Assembly: GCA_045119215.1 (NCBI GenBank)
Contig: JBGVDD010000114.1
Coordinates: 1-10,065, forward strand
Source: RUG11237 sp045119215
Lineage (GTDB): Bacteria; Bacillota; Clostridia; Lachnospirales; Lachnospiraceae
Length of the DNA: 10,065 nt
Direction: 5' to 3'
This document shows, one piece after another, positions 1 to 5,530 of the stretch. Every line of letters begins with the position of its first letter. Position 1 is the first letter of the stretch. The notes under the pieces were generated by a model. The model was not told where the DNA came from, ran no database searches, and saw only the letters and a program-made list of their open reading frames with translations. The translations under genes and the position numbers were made by a program.

Positions 1-18
1 CCTCCTGTAGAAGGAGGT
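1..18 (+). promoter_or_regulatory. Hairpin occluding the ribosome-binding site of the Rpn-family gene
   Basis: CCTCCT at 1-6 is the exact reverse complement of AGGAGG at 12-17, with a 5-nt loop (GTAGA). The right arm is the Shine-Dalgarno site of the downstream gene, 7 nt before the ATG at 25. Folded, the RNA would hide this ribosome site. The stem may continue upstream of the window, so its full strength cannot be judged. That it regulates translation is inference. Confidence 0.5.
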
Positions 19-24
19 ATGTAC

Positions 25-927
25 ATGAGCAAACGAAAAAAGAGAAAAAAGGCAGCACCCAAAATCAATCGGGAACATAAGGACCGCCTGTTTCGGTTAA
101 TCTTCGGAACCGAGGAAAACAAGAAGAATCTGTTGTGTTTATATAATGCTCTCAACGATTCGCATTATAAAGATATGGAGGGATTTGAGTTTACCACGCT
201 AGAGGATGTCATCTACATGGGAATGAAGAATGACATCTCTATATTAATTCAGAGCAGAATGGTGCTATATGAACATCAATCCACTTACAATCCCAATATG
301 CCACTGAGAGGATTTTTGTATATTGCAAAATTATACGAGAAGTATATTGAGGAACATCAGTTGAATATTTATGGTAGGAAACTGATAAAATTACCTACAC
401 CAGAATATATTGTTTTTTATAACGGTATGGAAGAGCGAGCAGAAGAGGAAGTGTTGCGTCTATCGGATGCATTTATGACGGGGAAGAAAATGGAAGGATA
501 CGAGTGGTCCGTACGCATTTTGAATGTGAATTATGGGAAAAATAAAGACCTAATGGAAAAGTGCAAACCACTACAGGATTATTCAATTCTTGTGGGGAAA
601 ATTCGAAAAAATATTGCAGAAGGATTTGCGCCTCAGGAAAGTATAGACAAGGCGGTAGTGGATTGCATCCAAGGAGATATCCTAGCAGAGTTTTTGAGAA
701 AACACAGAGCGGAGGTGTTGAATGTGTGTTTGACAGAATATGATGAAGAAAAAGTAATACAGAGTATCCGTGAAGAAGAATTTGAATTTGGCATGGAGCG
801 GGGAAGAGAAGAAGAAAGAGAACATTTGATAATCAGCTCTTATAGAAAAGGAAAGACTCCAGAAGATATTGCAGACTTTATGGACCTTCCTTTGGAAAAG
901 GTAAAGAAAGTAATCATGGGGCATTAA
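25..927 (+). CDS. Rpn family recombination-promoting nuclease / putative transposase (PD-(D/E)XK)
   Basis: This predicted protein of 300 residues belongs by appearance to the Rpn/YhgA-like family. These are PD-(D/E)XK-fold DNA endonucleases linked in E. coli to RecA-independent recombination, and they occur in many copies in Lachnospiraceae. The lysine/arginine-rich N-terminus (residues 2-13) is followed by REHKDRLFRLIFG (17-29), a typical family opening. The likely catalytic core is D70 in KNDISILIQ and E83-H84-Q85 in YEHQST, matching the D...ExQ version of the motif. The acidic tail (about 255-300, with KTPEDIADFMDL) is a usual helical C-terminus. The ATG at 25 is preferred over the ATG at 19 because AAGGAGG at 11-17 abuts the latter but sits 7 nt from the former. 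A terminator follows at 977-1018. No partner gene is visible, and whether it is an active nuclease is unknown. Confidence 0.82.
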   Translation: MSKRKKRKKAAPKINREHKDRLFRLIFGTEENKKNLLCLYNALNDSHYKDMEGFEFTTLEDVIYMGMKNDISILIQSRMVLYEHQSTYNPNMPLRGFLYIAKLYEKYIEEHQLNIYGRKLIKLPTPEYIVFYNGMEERAEEEVLRLSDAFMTGKKMEGYEWSVRILNVNYGKNKDLMEKCKPLQDYSILVGKIRKNIAEGFAPQESIDKAVVDCIQGDILAEFLRKHRAEVLNVCLTEYDEEKVIQSIREEEFEFGMERGREEEREHLIISSYRKGKTPEDIADFMDLPLEKVKKVIMGH

Positions 928-976
928 ATTGGTATTATGAATCAAGTAGACAAAGCGCCATCTGTCCATGGAATAT

Positions 977-1018
977 GGGGTGCATCTATCCTAACAAAGC
1001 TAGATGCGCTCCCCTTTT
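977..1018 (+). terminator. Rho-independent terminator after the Rpn-family gene
   Basis: GGGG (977-980) and GCATCTA (982-988) pair with TAGATGC (1001-1007) and CCCC (1011-1014), leaving a small internal bulge (T981 against 1008-1010). TTTT follows at once. There is no T-run on the minus strand, so it should stop only rightward transcription and not rtcB, whose stop codon is 5 nt away. Confidence 0.75.
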
Positions 1019-1022
1019 GTGT

Positions 1023-2153
1023 TTAATTCCCACCAGCCTTAAAGTTGTAGACTGGTCTAATAATTTTATCCACAGTAACGGTATCCCCAATGACTTCCAG
1101 GATTTCATCCATACCCCGGTAGGCAAAAGGAGCCTCATCTAATGTGTCTTTATTTATACAGTTAGAGTAGATACCTTTCATTTCTTTTTTGAAAGCAGAT
1201 ACCGTAAAGTTTGCTTTCACATCTTCCCGTTTCAAAATTCTTCCGGCTCCGTGGGGAGCAGACTGGTTCCATTCATCATTTTCCAGTCCTGTACCAAGTA
1301 TGATTCCATCCCGCATATTGATTGGAATAATCACAGGCTCATCTTTTTTGGCAGAGATGGCACCCTTTCGCAGGACGGGTGTTTCCATGCTAAAATCCAC
1401 ATAGTTGTGAATGCAGGAATAACTGTTTACAACCTTCCATTTCATATTTTTACAGATTTCAGAAATCATAATCTCTCTGTTGCGTGATGCGAAATTCTGT
1501 ACAATGGAAAGGTCATGAAGATATTGTTGCATGAGTTCCCCAGTCAGGTAGGTTAGTTCATAAGGTATTACGATTCCCTGTTTTTTTAGTAAACGTTGTC
1601 CTTCCCGCAGATAGTATTCGGTGACTTCATATCCAAGGTGACGGCTGCCGGAATGAATCACAAGATAGTAGTTTTTATCTTCATCCAGGTCTACTTCAAT
1701 AAAATGATTTCCGCCGCCAAGAGTTCCCAGACTTAATAGGGCTTTTTCCTCCTGGATATGCTTATAGCAGTAAAGGGAAGATAAATCAAAATCAAACGCA
1801 TTGTGATGAATTTTTGTCCTGACTGAAAATCCGGATGGAATATTATCACGAATTACTGTGTCAAGCTTTTGAAATTCTTTGATGTTACCTTTTACTTTGG
1901 CAAGGGTCATGCCACAACCTATGTCAATTCCTATGACATTGGGAAGAATCTGTTCTCCTAAGGTGGCAGTAAATCCGATTGTGCCTACTTTTCCTGGGTG
2001 TACATCAGGCATGATGCGGATATTACATCCTAAGAATGCCGGATTGTCACATAAGTTTTTAATTTGTGCCATTGCATAGTCATCAACGCTATGCTTACTT
2101 GTGTTTGTATTGAAAATAATTGCAGAGGCTGCGACTCCATGGATTGTTTTCAT
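1023..2153 (-). CDS. rtcB: RtcB-type tRNA-splicing / RNA-repair ligase
   Basis: The 376-residue protein carries the signature residues of RtcB, the Mn(II)- and GTP-dependent ligase that joins RNA 2',3'-cyclic phosphate (3'-phosphate) ends to 5'-OH ends. D77 and C80 in GIDIGCGM, H150 in GTLGGGNHF, H167 in IHSGSRHLG and H249 in CIHNYVD match the metal ligands. H301 in SAPHGAGR matches the guanylylated histidine, and the conserved C-terminal lysine is in RPVYNFKAGG. It is slightly shorter than the roughly 408-residue E. coli enzyme but no core motif is missing. The start has GAAAGGAA 7 nt upstream. No rtcA, rtcR, archease or prfH is nearby, so the physiological RNA target cannot be inferred from context. 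The leader holds competing hairpins (2176-2229) and no sigma-54 type promoter was seen. Confidence 0.93.
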   Translation of the reverse strand: MKTIHGVAASAIIFNTNTSKHSVDDYAMAQIKNLCDNPAFLGCNIRIMPDVHPGKVGTIGFTATLGEQILPNVIGIDIGCGMTLAKVKGNIKEFQKLDTVIRDNIPSGFSVRTKIHHNAFDFDLSSLYCYKHIQEEKALLSLGTLGGGNHFIEVDLDEDKNYYLVIHSGSRHLGYEVTEYYLREGQRLLKKQGIVIPYELTYLTGELMQQYLHDLSIVQNFASRNREIMISEICKNMKWKVVNSYSCIHNYVDFSMETPVLRKGAISAKKDEPVIIPINMRDGIILGTGLENDEWNQSAPHGAGRILKREDVKANFTVSAFKKEMKGIYSNCINKDTLDEAPFAYRGMDEILEVIGDTVTVDKIIRPVYNFKAGGN

Positions 2154-2175
2154 ATATTAATTCCTTTCTATACAC

Positions 2176-2229
2176 GGTGAGAGAGCTTAAAAAAGTGCAT
2201 AAAAATACCTCTCACCAAATCAGAGAGGT
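2176..2229 (-). promoter_or_regulatory. rtcB leader with two mutually exclusive hairpins
   Basis: On the minus strand, ACCTCTC (2229-2223) pairs with GAGAGGT (2213-2207) and is followed by ATTTTTA, a weak terminator-like shape. The same middle segment, as GGTGAGAG (2216-2209), is instead an 8-bp perfect match to CTCTCACC (2183-2176) just upstream of the rtcB ribosome site. The two stems cannot coexist, which is the geometry of an attenuator. No known riboswitch or T-box motif was recognised, and function is inference. Confidence 0.35.
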
Positions 2230-2272
2230 GCTGGAATCCTTTACCATAGAGAATAGTAATAATAGAATTAAT

Positions 2273-2407
2273 GTAACTATTCAGTACAGGTCTCAGCATT
2301 TACTGCTGGGACCGTAAGAAAAAGTTCATTTTACAAAAATCGGGCAATTTTTGATGCGTAAGCATTGCCCGATTTAACGTATCTGTTCAGTAATTTTGAA
2401 CAGATAC
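2273..2407 (+). repeat. Complete copy 1 of a three-hairpin interspersed repeat (modules A-B-C)
   Basis: Three stems follow one another. Module A is GGTCTCAGCA (2289-2298) with TGCTGGGACC (2304-2313). Module B is AAATCGGGCAAT (2337-2348) with ATTGCCCGATTT (2364-2375). Module C is GTATCTGTTCA (2379-2389) with TGAACAGATAC (2397-2407). The same order, linker and arms recur at 7422-7573. The left flank GTAACTATTCAGTA (2273-2286) resembles the module C left arm, so it could alternatively pair with the last arm and enclose A and B. The copy lies between rtcB and the small ORF. It encodes no protein. Confidence 0.85.
2335..2375 (-). terminator. Module B stem acting as terminator for minus-strand transcription
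   Basis: Read on the minus strand, this 12-bp perfect stem ends in GCCCGATTTTTG, a GC-rich stem with a T-run. It lies downstream of the small ORF at 2437-2511, so it could separate that transcript from rtcB. The plus strand lacks a T-run after the stem. Whether it terminates or only caps transcripts is untested. Confidence 0.5.
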
Positions 2408-2436
2408 GAATTGTTATATATACGGTAATCCCTTGA

Positions 2437-2511
2437 TTAGTAATGCATAAGGACAACCAGACCTCTGTCGTTAGCTGTTAAATTGTTGTTAGTATTTTTG
2501 GTGTTTGTCAT
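2437..2511 (-). CDS. Small ORF, 24 codons, unknown function
   Basis: An ATG at 2511-2509 opens 24 codons ending in TAA (2439-2437). The peptide starts MTNTKNTNNN, is Asn/Thr-rich in its first half and ends in the more hydrophobic GLVVLMHY. There is no cysteine, signal peptide or transmembrane stretch. Support for translation is the ribosome site AAAGGAGG at 2525-2518, 6 nt from the ATG. Support for transcription is a near-consensus promoter about 70 nt upstream (2580-2608) with an AT-rich block behind it. The copy 1 repeat follows. I do not recognise the family. It could be a regulatory leader, a signalling or toxin peptide, or the spurious start of an otherwise non-coding RNA. Confidence 0.5.
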   Translation of the reverse strand: MTNTKNTNNNLTANDRGLVVLMHY

Positions 2512-2579
2512 AATTGTCCTCCTTTCAAATCAAGGTTAATAGTTTCATTATTGGAACGACTGTGTTCCTCACAGTGCCT

Positions 2580-2608
2580 AGTATATCCACCGTGTTACTG
2601 TTTGTCAA
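2580..2608 (-). promoter_or_regulatory. Strong sigma-A promoter for the small ORF
   Basis: On the minus strand, TTGACA (2608-2603) and TATACT (2585-2580) are separated by exactly 17 bp. The -35 matches the housekeeping consensus fully and the -10 at five of six positions. The 2613-2650 block behind it is almost pure A/T, with three TTTTTTTAA-like units 9 bp apart, and resembles an UP element. Transcription would start near 2573. The early RNA contains CTGTG/CACAG and GGAAC/GTTCC pairs (within 2550-2575) that compete with each other. Confidence 0.75.
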
Positions 2609-2651
2609 CACCTTGAAAAAAATAAATTTTTTTAATTTTTTTAATTTTTTT

Positions 2652-2684
2652 ATGACAAATAGTGTCATGGGGGAGGTTTATAAT
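2652..2684 (+). promoter_or_regulatory. Candidate promoter and operator for the 356-residue protein gene
   Basis: TATAAT at 2679-2684 is a perfect -10, but no good -35 lies 16-18 bp upstream. Instead the inverted repeat ATGACA (2652-2657) / TGTCAT (2663-2668) covers the -35 region, as expected for a regulator site. An alternative reading is that GGGGGAGG (2669-2676) is a ribosome site for a 7-codon ORF starting at 2683 (MWFGISV, stop 2704-2706). The two readings share the same bases and exclude each other. Confidence 0.4.
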
Positions 2685-2691
2685 GTGGTTT

Positions 2692-2755
2692 GGTATAAGT
2701 GTTTAGTACAGGTCTCAGCATATATTGCTGAGATTGTGAGAAAATGTAAATTTAA
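2692..2755 (+). repeat. Partial copy of the interspersed repeat (module A only)
   Basis: GGTCTCAGCA (2711-2720) and TGCTGAGATT (2726-2735) form the module A stem with two G.U pairs at its base. The linker AAAATGTAAATTTAACAAA follows. Modules B and C are absent. The preceding AGTGTTTAGTACAGG matches the family's left flank. This copy lies in the 5' leader of the gene at 2790, 54 nt before its start. Confidence 0.7.
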
Positions 2756-2789
2756 CAAATACGGTTTGGTAAGATGGAGGATGAAACTT

Positions 2790-3860
2790 ATGGCTGATTA
2801 TATAGAATACAATGGACATATTTTAATCCCTTTTTATCCGGTAAAGCCTCAATTCTTTGCTAAGGGAGAAGTGTCTTTGGATGCGCTACATATGGAGATT
2901 TTAAAATGTATAGAGGAAGGAATGACTGTGGAAGAAATTGTAAGCCAATCCAGATTATCCGCTGATTATGTGGAAAAAGGATTGGTTTATATGGAACAGC
3001 AATGTCTGATTTATAACAACAATGGTCATATCTATTTTTCAGAGTGGCTAAATCGTATGCCACTTATTTTAAACTACGTAGGGAGATTAAATGAGGAAAA
3101 TAAAAGCATAGCAATTAATTTGGTCACAGGGGATTTGGAACTGTATGTTCCAGAGGATAATTTTGAATATGATGAAAGTGATATTGTAATAGAGCAGCAA
3201 ATTGCCATAGATGAAGTACCAAAACTAGATCTTCAAGAGAAGATGAAGTTTTGGAAAGAACATATGGAAAGCTTTGCGGGAATATCAGAAGACGAATTTG
3301 ACAAAATATCATCAGATATTGAAGTGGATTATCAGCTCTTGGAAGGGGATGTGGTGTATGTACGGAGGAGGATAAATAAAATCCCCTGTCTGGTTGGAGA
3401 TGGAGAGATAGTATCTAAAGATGGGGAGCAGTTGGTGTATGGTCAGGGGTCAGCAGTTCGTTTTCACTTTCGAATGGGTTCAAAGTTGGTAGATCAGTAT
3501 GGAGGATATGTTCCGGTATTGTATCGAATGGAAAATTTTGCACCGGAACTAGTATCAGATCTGGTAGAAAAAGTTTTGGAGGAAGATGAACTGTGCCGGG
3601 AGTTTAACACAAAGTCTGTTCCCTGTGTCTATGATTGTGTATCCGGAAAATACAGATATGAGAATCTGGTGCTAAGGGATACCTTAAAATCACAGTTCTT
3701 AATGAAAGACAATTATCCGTATACAGAAAATATGAAAGAGCAGATATTGAAGGATGCTAGGGAACACTGGGAGATTAGCGGGGATATGAGTATTGAAATT
3801 ACTTCTATAGTAAGAAGATTTTATAAGGTAGGAATTGCATTGGAGAGTTTATGTATGTAA
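2790..3860 (+). CDS. Hypothetical protein with N-terminal winged-helix-like segment
   Basis: I do not recognise this 356-residue protein. Residues 27-75 (SLDALHMEILKCIEEG, then MTVEEIVSQSRLSADYVEKG) have the spacing of a winged-helix or PqqD-like fold: helix, short turn, helix, 'recognition' helix, then a wing-like stretch ending LIYNNNGHIYF. The middle is acidic (115-180), and the C-terminal half is mixed alpha/beta with no visible catalytic motif, signal peptide or membrane segment. The frame is open back to 2514, but the ATG at 2790 is chosen because GGAGG (2776-2780) sits 9 nt upstream and the earlier codons run through a divergent promoter and a repeat module. The small ORF is transcribed divergently. 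A role as regulator or nucleic-acid binding protein is possible but not shown. Confidence 0.8.
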   Translation: MADYIEYNGHILIPFYPVKPQFFAKGEVSLDALHMEILKCIEEGMTVEEIVSQSRLSADYVEKGLVYMEQQCLIYNNNGHIYFSEWLNRMPLILNYVGRLNEENKSIAINLVTGDLELYVPEDNFEYDESDIVIEQQIAIDEVPKLDLQEKMKFWKEHMESFAGISEDEFDKISSDIEVDYQLLEGDVVYVRRRINKIPCLVGDGEIVSKDGEQLVYGQGSAVRFHFRMGSKLVDQYGGYVPVLYRMENFAPELVSDLVEKVLEEDELCREFNTKSVPCVYDCVSGKYRYENLVLRDTLKSQFLMKDNYPYTENMKEQILKDAREHWEISGDMSIEITSIVRRFYKVGIALESLCM

Positions 3861-3863
3861 GAG

Positions 3864-3899
3864 AGGGGGGCACCATATTAGGTACAGGTGGCTCCCCCT
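3864..3899 (+). terminator. Probable terminator hairpin after the 356-residue protein gene
   Basis: AGGGGG (3864-3869) pairs with CCCCCT (3894-3899), and an inner GCACC/GGTG-GC stem closes a loop around 3875-3886. It starts 3 nt after the stop codon. Only TT follows, then ATCATGAT, so the T-run is poor and termination may be weak. The hairpin resembles the one at 977-1018 in having GGGG at the foot and an asymmetric bulge. Confidence 0.5.
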
Positions 3900-3954
3900 T
3901 ATCATGATAGACAAATATAAATAATTATGTGAGCAAAATCACAAAATTTATATA

Positions 3955-4045
3955 TAAAAATGTGCATTTAACAAAAATCGGGCAATTTTGCATTTGTCGG
4001 CATTGCCCGATTTCGTAACAGTTTAGCCTATGGCTGAACTGTTAC
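3955..4045 (+). repeat. Partial copy of the interspersed repeat (modules B and variant C)
   Basis: The linker AAAAATGTGCATTTAAC leads to module B, AAATCGGGCAAT (3975-3986) with ATTGCCCGATTT (4002-4013). A divergent module C follows: GTAACAGTTTAGCC (4015-4028) with GGCTGAACTGTTAC (4032-4045). Its only non-Watson-Crick position is T4024 against G4036. Module A is missing. Nearly all arm bases of C differ from other copies in compensating pairs, which suggests that the stem, not the sequence, is kept. The copy sits 5 nt after the DUF4317 stop codon. Confidence 0.8.
3973..4013 (-). terminator. Module B stem as terminator of the DUF4317 gene
   Basis: On the minus strand the 12-bp stem is followed by TTTTTG (T-run from 3977 down to 3973), 37 nt beyond the DUF4317 stop codon. 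This is a standard terminator shape. It also faces the converging gene at 2790-3860. Confidence 0.6.
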
Positions 4046-4049
4046 AAGA

Positions 4050-5309
4050 TTACACCGTAGTGTTTACCCCATTTACAGCAGCATGCTCATCTTCCTCCAT
4101 AGGAATTACCAGACATTTCTGTCCATTGATAATTTCGGAATGAATCTGGCTTACCTTCTCGGGTTTTACACGAAGGATAACGTCATAAGTTTTGGTGACA
4201 GGCACGTCATCTTCATCGGCTTCGATGGAAACAGCTCTGGTTTCGTCCAGCTGTTGTTTCAGGTTTTCTACCTGTTCCACAAGCTGTAATCGTTCTCTTC
4301 GCTTCTCATTTGCTTCTAAGATTTTAGTGTCTACTAAGTGTCCGGCTTCTGGTACCGCCTGTCCAAAGATATCATTGTATTTCTTTTCAATTATCTCAAT
4401 ATTTTCTTTCGAAACACCACTGTCCGACAATACGGAAGACATTGTGGAGGCAGTCATAGGAACAGGTTCCGGCTCCTTGTCTTCTTCCGGAATGGGAATC
4501 AAATCATTGATATTGGATTGAATTTCCATAAATAATCCTTTGGCTTCCTCGTCTTCCTCGCCTATCACATGCTTTACGATTCCCTGGAAGGTGAGTTTTT
4601 CTTCTGTGGCAGTAAATTTTGAAGTAAGTCCCAAACCGTTTTCTACAAGCTCGTTGTGTGGAGCCTTTGGATTTTTGGTGTAGAATAAAAGAGAGTGGAT
4701 GTCACTGCTTCGGTCCACAAAGGCAGGGAATAAAAATCCGGTATCGGGTACTCCTACCACCCAGTCACGGATACGGGAGCCGATCCGATTTTCATCCTCT
4801 CTATAACCGAGTCCCGGTTTTGACAATGCTACTGGACAGATAGCGCAGAGCATATATTCATACACTTCTTCGGATTCATCTAATTTATTGTTGTCGGTGG
4901 TTTTTGTCATAACGTCATAGGCATCCATAAAAAGAAGAATCAGGTAATTGCCTGGATAATAATAATTTTCAATGATCAAATCAAAAAAAGCATCTACCAG
5001 TTCATCATTTTTCAATCCGGAAGCTTTTAATCCCATAAGAAACTGCTGTTTTCCACCAGCACCCTCCTCTTCTAAAGGATACTCTAGATGTAAAATATTG
5101 TTTCCCAGAGTACCGGATAAGGTTTTTTTGGCAATTTCTAAGTATTTATGTAATTCTTCCTCTTCTAAATTCAGGAAGGTTTCTCCAAAGGTGGTGACCT
5201 TATTGCGTTCACCATCTACGTAGCATCCGCAAAGACGGCTGAAAGTACAGTCATCTTTTTTGAAACGACGTTTTAATTCTAATATATCTTTTTTGTTCAC
5301 ATTACTCAT
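4050..5309 (-). CDS. DUF4317 domain-containing protein
   Basis: This 419-residue protein matches, by overall character and opening motif, the DUF4317 family found mainly in Lachnospiraceae and relatives; its function is unknown. Visible features are a cysteine cluster at C21, C27 and C29 (CTFSRLCGCYVDG), a conserved central block (about 100-245, with the YYYPGNY and GLGYRE segments), a Pro/Glu-rich linker (271-287) and a coiled-coil-like charged helix (326-360). The last 50 residues form a small beta-rich unit. There is no signal peptide or membrane segment, so it is probably cytoplasmic. The ATG at 5309 is preferred over the one at 5336, because GAAAGGGG lies 9 nt upstream of the former and the latter falls at the predicted transcription start. 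Its promoter abuts a 20-bp tandem array, and a repeat with a terminator stem follows. Confidence 0.88.
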   Translation of the reverse strand: MSNVNKKDILELKRRFKKDDCTFSRLCGCYVDGERNKVTTFGETFLNLEEEELHKYLEIAKKTLSGTLGNNILHLEYPLEEEGAGGKQQFLMGLKASGLKNDELVDAFFDLIIENYYYPGNYLILLFMDAYDVMTKTTDNNKLDESEEVYEYMLCAICPVALSKPGLGYREDENRIGSRIRDWVVGVPDTGFLFPAFVDRSSDIHSLLFYTKNPKAPHNELVENGLGLTSKFTATEEKLTFQGIVKHVIGEEDEEAKGLFMEIQSNINDLIPIPEEDKEPEPVPMTASTMSSVLSDSGVSKENIEIIEKKYNDIFGQAVPEAGHLVDTKILEANEKRRERLQLVEQVENLKQQLDETRAVSIEADEDDVPVTKTYDVILRVKPEKVSQIHSEIINGQKCLVIPMEEDEHAAVNGVNTTV

Positions 5310-5342
5310 AATATGTTCCCCTTTCTGTATGTTCATTAACTA

Positions 5343-5371
5343 AGTATAAGGGATGGAAATCCATTTTACAA
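5343..5371 (-). promoter_or_regulatory. Promoter of the DUF4317 gene with a palindrome in the spacer
   Basis: On the minus strand, TTGTAA (5371-5366) and TATACT (5348-5343) are 17 bp apart. The spacer contains the inverted repeat ATGGA-TT-TCCAT (5364-5353), where a bound protein would block RNA polymerase. Transcription would start near 5336, leaving a leader of about 27 nt. The first base of the 20-bp repeat array touches the -35 box. Confidence 0.65.
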
Positions 5372-5530
5372 GGGGGATGCGACCCCCTAGAAGGAGATGC
5401 GACCCCCTATAAGGGGATGCGACCCCCTATAAGGGGATGCGACCCCCTATAAGGAGATGCGACCCCCTATAAGGAGATGCGACCCCCTATAAGGAGATGC
5501 GACCCCCTAAAAGGGGATGCGACCCCCCTA
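5371..5530. repeat. Eight tandem 20-bp GC-rich repeats between asnB and DUF4317
   Basis: The unit AAGGGGATGCGACCCCCTAT repeats eight times with no spacer. The GACCCCCTA steps are at 5381, 5401, 5421, 5441, 5461, 5481, 5501 and 5521. Variation is confined to a few positions: GGGG or GGAG, and TAT, TAG or TAA at the junction. The last unit has an extra C. Each unit is itself an inverted repeat (AGGGG, loop ATGCGA, CCCCT), and weaker where GGAG replaces GGGG. The array runs from the -35 box of the DUF4317 promoter into the stop codon of asnB (5528-5530). Its GC content contrasts with the AT-rich surroundings. It may be a variable-number repeat or an operator array. Confidence 0.93.

Noticed and set aside
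25..2153. Defence island formed by the Rpn-family nuclease and RtcB
   Set aside because: The two genes converge, have separate signals and lack typical partners (no prfH, no restriction or toxin-antitoxin genes). Proximity alone is not enough.
2154..2280. T-box, riboswitch or sigma-54 promoter ahead of rtcB
   Set aside because: No T-box consensus, no recognised aptamer and no GG-N10-GC element; only simple alternative hairpins are visible.
2514..2789. Longer version of the 356-residue protein starting at 2514 (448 residues)
   Set aside because: The extra codons run through a near-consensus minus-strand promoter, a poly-A/T block and a repeat module, and there is no ribosome site at 2514. 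The ATG at 2790 has GGAGG 9 nt upstream.
5310..5336. DUF4317 start at the ATG at 5336
   Set aside because: It coincides with the predicted transcription start and has no ribosome site, while the ATG at 5309 has GAAAGGGG at good distance.
5371..5530. CRISPR array
   Set aside because: Units of 20 bp abut each other without unique spacers, and no cas gene is present.
5371..5530. G-quadruplex
   Set aside because: G-runs recur only every 20 bp on a given strand, so loops would be about 15 nt, longer than in canonical quadruplexes. Hairpins explain the unit better.
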